Of a stretch of DNA of 64,000 bases, positions 61,494 to 64,000 are shown piece after piece (the stretch's first letter is position 1; each line of letters opens with the position of its first letter). The notes under the pieces are model-generated. The model was not told the origin of the DNA. It did no database searches and saw only the letters and a program-made list of their open reading frames with translations. The stretch covers positions 62,001 through 126,000 of the forward strand of contig JAPLAA010000009.1 of NCBI GenBank assembly GCA_026393475.1, given 5' to 3'. Source of the stretch: Actinomycetota bacterium. GTDB lineage: Bacteria > Actinomycetota > Acidimicrobiia > Acidimicrobiales > Ilumatobacteraceae. The translations under genes and the position numbers were made by a program.

Positions 61494-62263
61494 GTCCGTC
61501 GTCGAGCGGTTCAGTGGCGGGCGGTGACGTCCTGGAGGGATGGCAACGCGGGTCGTTCACCGCGGCTGGCTACACCCGCGACACCTACCGGCGCGGCAGC
61601 GGTCCGGCCGTGATCGTGGTACACGAGATCCCCGGCATCACGCCGAAGGTGACCCAGTTCGCGAACGACGTCGTCGCCGCGGGGTTCACCGTCGTGATGC
61701 CCTCGCTCGTCGGCACGCCGGGCAAGGACGTGAGCGGCCCGTACCTCGCCCAGTCGGCGGCGAAGGTGTGCATCTCCAAGGAGTTCACGCACTGGGCGCT
61801 CAACCAGACGTCGCCGATCATCGGCTGGCTGCGCGCACTCGCCCGTTCGCTGCACCTCGAGCTCGGCGGTCCCGGCGTCGGTGCGATCGGTATGTGCTTC
61901 AGCGGTGGGTTCGCGCTCGGGATGATGCTCGACGACGTGATGGTGGCACCGGTGCTCTCGCAGCCGTCGCTGCCGTTCGCGATCGGCAAGGGTCCGCGCG
62001 TCGGCGATCTCAACCTGTCGCCGGACGACCGTCAGGTGATCGCCCAGCGCGCCTCGGACGGGTGCCAGGTGCTCGGCCTCCGGTTCACCGGCGACAAGCT
62101 CGTCGGCACCCGGTTCGCGTCGTTGCGCGAACTGCTCGGCGATGCGTTCATCGCGGTGGAGCTGCCGAGCAGCTCGCCCAAGGACCACAGCGTGCTCACC
62201 GAGCAGCGCGACGAAGCCAGTGTCGCGACGGTGATCGAGTTCCTGCAGTCGAAGCTGCAGTAG
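61490..62263 (+). CDS. Dienelactone hydrolase family protein
   Basis: A 257-aa alpha/beta hydrolase. VIVVHEIPGI begins the core and the nucleophile is Cys in GMCFSGGFALG, as in dienelactone hydrolase. DHSVLTEQ supplies the His region. It may open a lactone or hydrolyse an ester; the substrate is unknown. GGAGG lies 5 nt before the ATG, which overlaps the upstream stop. It is convergent with the acyl-CoA synthetase (7-bp gap). Confidence 0.83.
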   Translation: MSPSSSGSVAGGDVLEGWQRGSFTAAGYTRDTYRRGSGPAVIVVHEIPGITPKVTQFANDVVAAGFTVVMPSLVGTPGKDVSGPYLAQSAAKVCISKEFTHWALNQTSPIIGWLRALARSLHLELGGPGVGAIGMCFSGGFALGMMLDDVMVAPVLSQPSLPFAIGKGPRVGDLNLSPDDRQVIAQRASDGCQVLGLRFTGDKLVGTRFASLRELLGDAFIAVELPSSSPKDHSVLTEQRDEASVATVIEFLQSKLQ

Positions 62264-62270
62264 GAGCCGG

Positions 62271-63896
62271 TCAGGCGATGCCGTCGAGCGCGTGCTGCTT
62301 GGCGGCCTTGTAGTCGGCCTTGCCGTTGGGGGCGCGCGGCACCTGGGTCACGAAGACCACTCGCTTCGGTGCCTTGAACCCGGCCAGCTGCGTCTTCACG
62401 TCGGCGATCACCGTTGCCTCGTCGACCTCGGAGCCCTCGACCCGGGAGGCGACCGCGGTGACGGCCTGGCCGAACTTGTCGTCGTCGACGCCGACCACGA
62501 GGCAGTCCTGCACGCCGGGGACGCGCTTCACGGCCTCTTCGACCTCTTCGGGGAAGACCTTCTCGCCGCCGGTGTTGATGACCTGGCTGCCTCGTCCGAG
62601 CAGGTTGATGGAGCCGTCCTCGTTGACGGTGGCCATGTCGCCGGGGAACGAGTAGCGGACGCCGTCGATGACCCGGAATGTGCGCGCGGTCTTCTCCTCG
62701 TCCTTGAAGTACCCGAGCGGCACGTTGCCGCCGGCAGCGACCATGCCCACCTCGCCCGATCCGGGCTGCACCTCGCGGCCGTCGTCGGTGAACACCTTCG
62801 TGTCCGGCATCTGCGAGAACTTCGCGGTCGAGGGCGGCAAGCCCTTCATCGACATGGAGATGCCCATGGCACCCTCGGTCGAGCCCATCGCGTCGACGAT
62901 CACCACCTGCTCGATGCGGTCGAGCACCTGCTCCTTCACCTCGCTGGTGAACATGACGCCGCTCGAGATGATCATCTTGAGCGACGACGTGTCGTACGGC
63001 GAGCCGGCGTCCTTCGCGTCGTCGATGGCCTTGATGATCGGCTTGGCGAAGGCATCGCCGACGATCGTGAGGTTGGTGGCACGCTCGGTCTGGACGAGGC
63101 CGAGCAGTTCGTTCGCGTCGAGCGAGCGGTTCTGCATGGTGACGACCTGGCCGCCGGCGAGCATCGGGATGAACGCGCCGAGCCAGATGCCGGTGCCGTG
63201 CATGAGGGGTGCGCAGGGGATCGAGATCAGGCGGTTGTTCGAGTCGGTCGCCTGCTTCACGAGCTCGCCCACCTCGGACGGGCTGCCGGGCACCGGCAGG
63301 CCGAGCAGCGGGAAGCCGCTCGTGAGGTAGCCGGCGGTCATGCCGCCGACCGCGTACATGACGCCCTTGGGCATGCCGGTGGTGCCACCGGTGTAGAGCA
63401 TGTAGATGTCGTCCTCGTTGCGGGTGACGCGCGCCATCGGGTCGTGGCCCGCGACGACGGTCTCGAACGCATGGGCGAGCGGCACTCGGCCGGCGTCGCC
63501 GTCGTCGACCTCGATGAGCAGCTTCAGCTTCGGCAGCCGATCGATCACGCGGGCCACCCGGTCGGCCAACGACGAGTGGAACACGAGCGCCTCGGAGTCG
63601 GAGTTGTCGAGGAGGTACCAGAGCTCGTCGTCGAGGTACCGGTAGTTCACGTTGACGGCGACGCCACGCATCTTGAACGCGGCGTACTGGGCTTCGAGGT
63701 ACTCGTTGCCGTTGTAGAGGTAGAGCCCGATCTTCGAGTCGGGACCGAGGCCGGCGCCGACGAATGCGGCGGCGAGGCGCGCGGAGCGCTCGTCGAACTC
63801 GCTCCAGGAGCGGCGGACGTCACCGTGCACGAGCGCGGTGACGTCGCCGATCTGATCGGTGATGGCTTCCCAGACGGTGGCGAAGTGCAGTTCCAT
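62271..63896 (-). CDS. Acyl-CoA synthetase (AMP-binding, FadD-like)
   Basis: A 541-aa adenylate-forming ligase. The P-loop-like YTGGTTGMPKGVMYA (about residue 168), the MGSTEGAMGI motif, YSFPGDMATV and the C-terminal VPRAPNGKADYKAAK (catalytic Lys) are intact. It activates a fatty or aromatic acid to the CoA ester. TACAGT lies 6 nt before the ATG. The nearby APH-like gene fits an acyl-CoA context. Confidence 0.93.
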   Translation of the reverse strand: MELHFATVWEAITDQIGDVTALVHGDVRRSWSEFDERSARLAAAFVGAGLGPDSKIGLYLYNGNEYLEAQYAAFKMRGVAVNVNYRYLDDELWYLLDNSDSEALVFHSSLADRVARVIDRLPKLKLLIEVDDGDAGRVPLAHAFETVVAGHDPMARVTRNEDDIYMLYTGGTTGMPKGVMYAVGGMTAGYLTSGFPLLGLPVPGSPSEVGELVKQATDSNNRLISIPCAPLMHGTGIWLGAFIPMLAGGQVVTMQNRSLDANELLGLVQTERATNLTIVGDAFAKPIIKAIDDAKDAGSPYDTSSLKMIISSGVMFTSEVKEQVLDRIEQVVIVDAMGSTEGAMGISMSMKGLPPSTAKFSQMPDTKVFTDDGREVQPGSGEVGMVAAGGNVPLGYFKDEEKTARTFRVIDGVRYSFPGDMATVNEDGSINLLGRGSQVINTGGEKVFPEEVEEAVKRVPGVQDCLVVGVDDDKFGQAVTAVASRVEGSEVDEATVIADVKTQLAGFKAPKRVVFVTQVPRAPNGKADYKAAKQHALDGIA

Positions 63897-63908
63897 GCGG
63901 CGACTGTA

Positions 63909-64000
63909 GTGGCGGCGGTCACACCGGTGTCGGGCGGTGCTCGAACTCGATTCCCGTTTCCCGCGGGAGCCTCCGGCGGGTCAGCCGACGGGCTTGCCGT
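63909..64000. other. Right edge: hairpin and possible end of another gene
   Basis: An imperfect hairpin lies near 63959-63979. A reverse-strand frame from the window end reads GKPVG and a stop (63981-63983), possibly the C-terminus of an upstream gene. Too little is visible to call it. Confidence 0.3.

Overview
The window is about 64 kb of very GC-rich chromosomal DNA from a free-living actinobacterium. The gene order (infA-rpmJ-rpsM-rpsK-rpsD-rpoA-rplQ-truA, then rplM-rpsI-glmM), the P450s, an F420/LLM-type oxidoreductase, LDTR/VVDL surface repeats and many leaderless-looking starts suggest class Acidimicrobiia, perhaps an Ilumatobacter-like organism. That placement is inference; no 16S gene is present. 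No transposase, integrase, phage gene, CRISPR array, rRNA or tRNA was seen.

Region 1 (1-17.7 kb) is catabolic. It holds a partial EamA-type transporter, two glutamine-synthetase-fold ligases, two cytochrome P450s, a class I glutamine amidotransferase, an aldehyde dehydrogenase, an SDR and a GntR/FadR-type regulator. The set is compatible with amine breakdown through gamma-glutamyl intermediates. It is followed by an LLM oxidoreductase, a pentapeptide protein and a sugar-isomerase-like protein. Next comes a homoprotocatechuate-type meta-cleavage cluster: flavin monooxygenase, cupin, FAH-family protein, LigB dioxygenase, MarR regulator and HpaE-type dehydrogenase. Two clear palindromes lie beside the marR and dioxygenase genes.

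Region 2 (18-38.9 kb) is core housekeeping. The ribosomal/RNA polymerase genes start with infA, which appears to use a CTG start. truA follows a strong terminator. A small membrane protein, a proline-rich membrane protein and a GT4 glycosyltransferase separate truA from rplM-rpsI-glmM. Then come a very large GlmS-like protein (1131 aa), acpS, nnr, alr, the t6A genes tsaE-tsaB-rimI-tsaD, dus and maf.

Region 3 (38.9-47.7 kb) contains the most novel feature: a run of four paralogous single-pass membrane proteins (D, C, B, A on the minus strand). It is divergent from groES-groEL across a region with two CIRCE/HrcA operators. The first and last paralogs share a nearly identical promoter with conserved spacing.

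Region 4 (47.8-64 kb) holds small conserved unknowns, a Nudix hydrolase, a secreted phospholipase A2-like protein, ribBA-ribH under an FMN riboswitch, a PLP decarboxylase and an alpha/beta hydrolase. It continues with a secreted DUF4185-like surface protein with three repeats, guaA, an NlpC/P60 cell-wall hydrolase, an APH-like kinase, a dienelactone hydrolase and an acyl-CoA synthetase. Across the window a TANNNT-like hexamer sits 6-10 nt before many start codons, pointing to widespread leaderless transcription.
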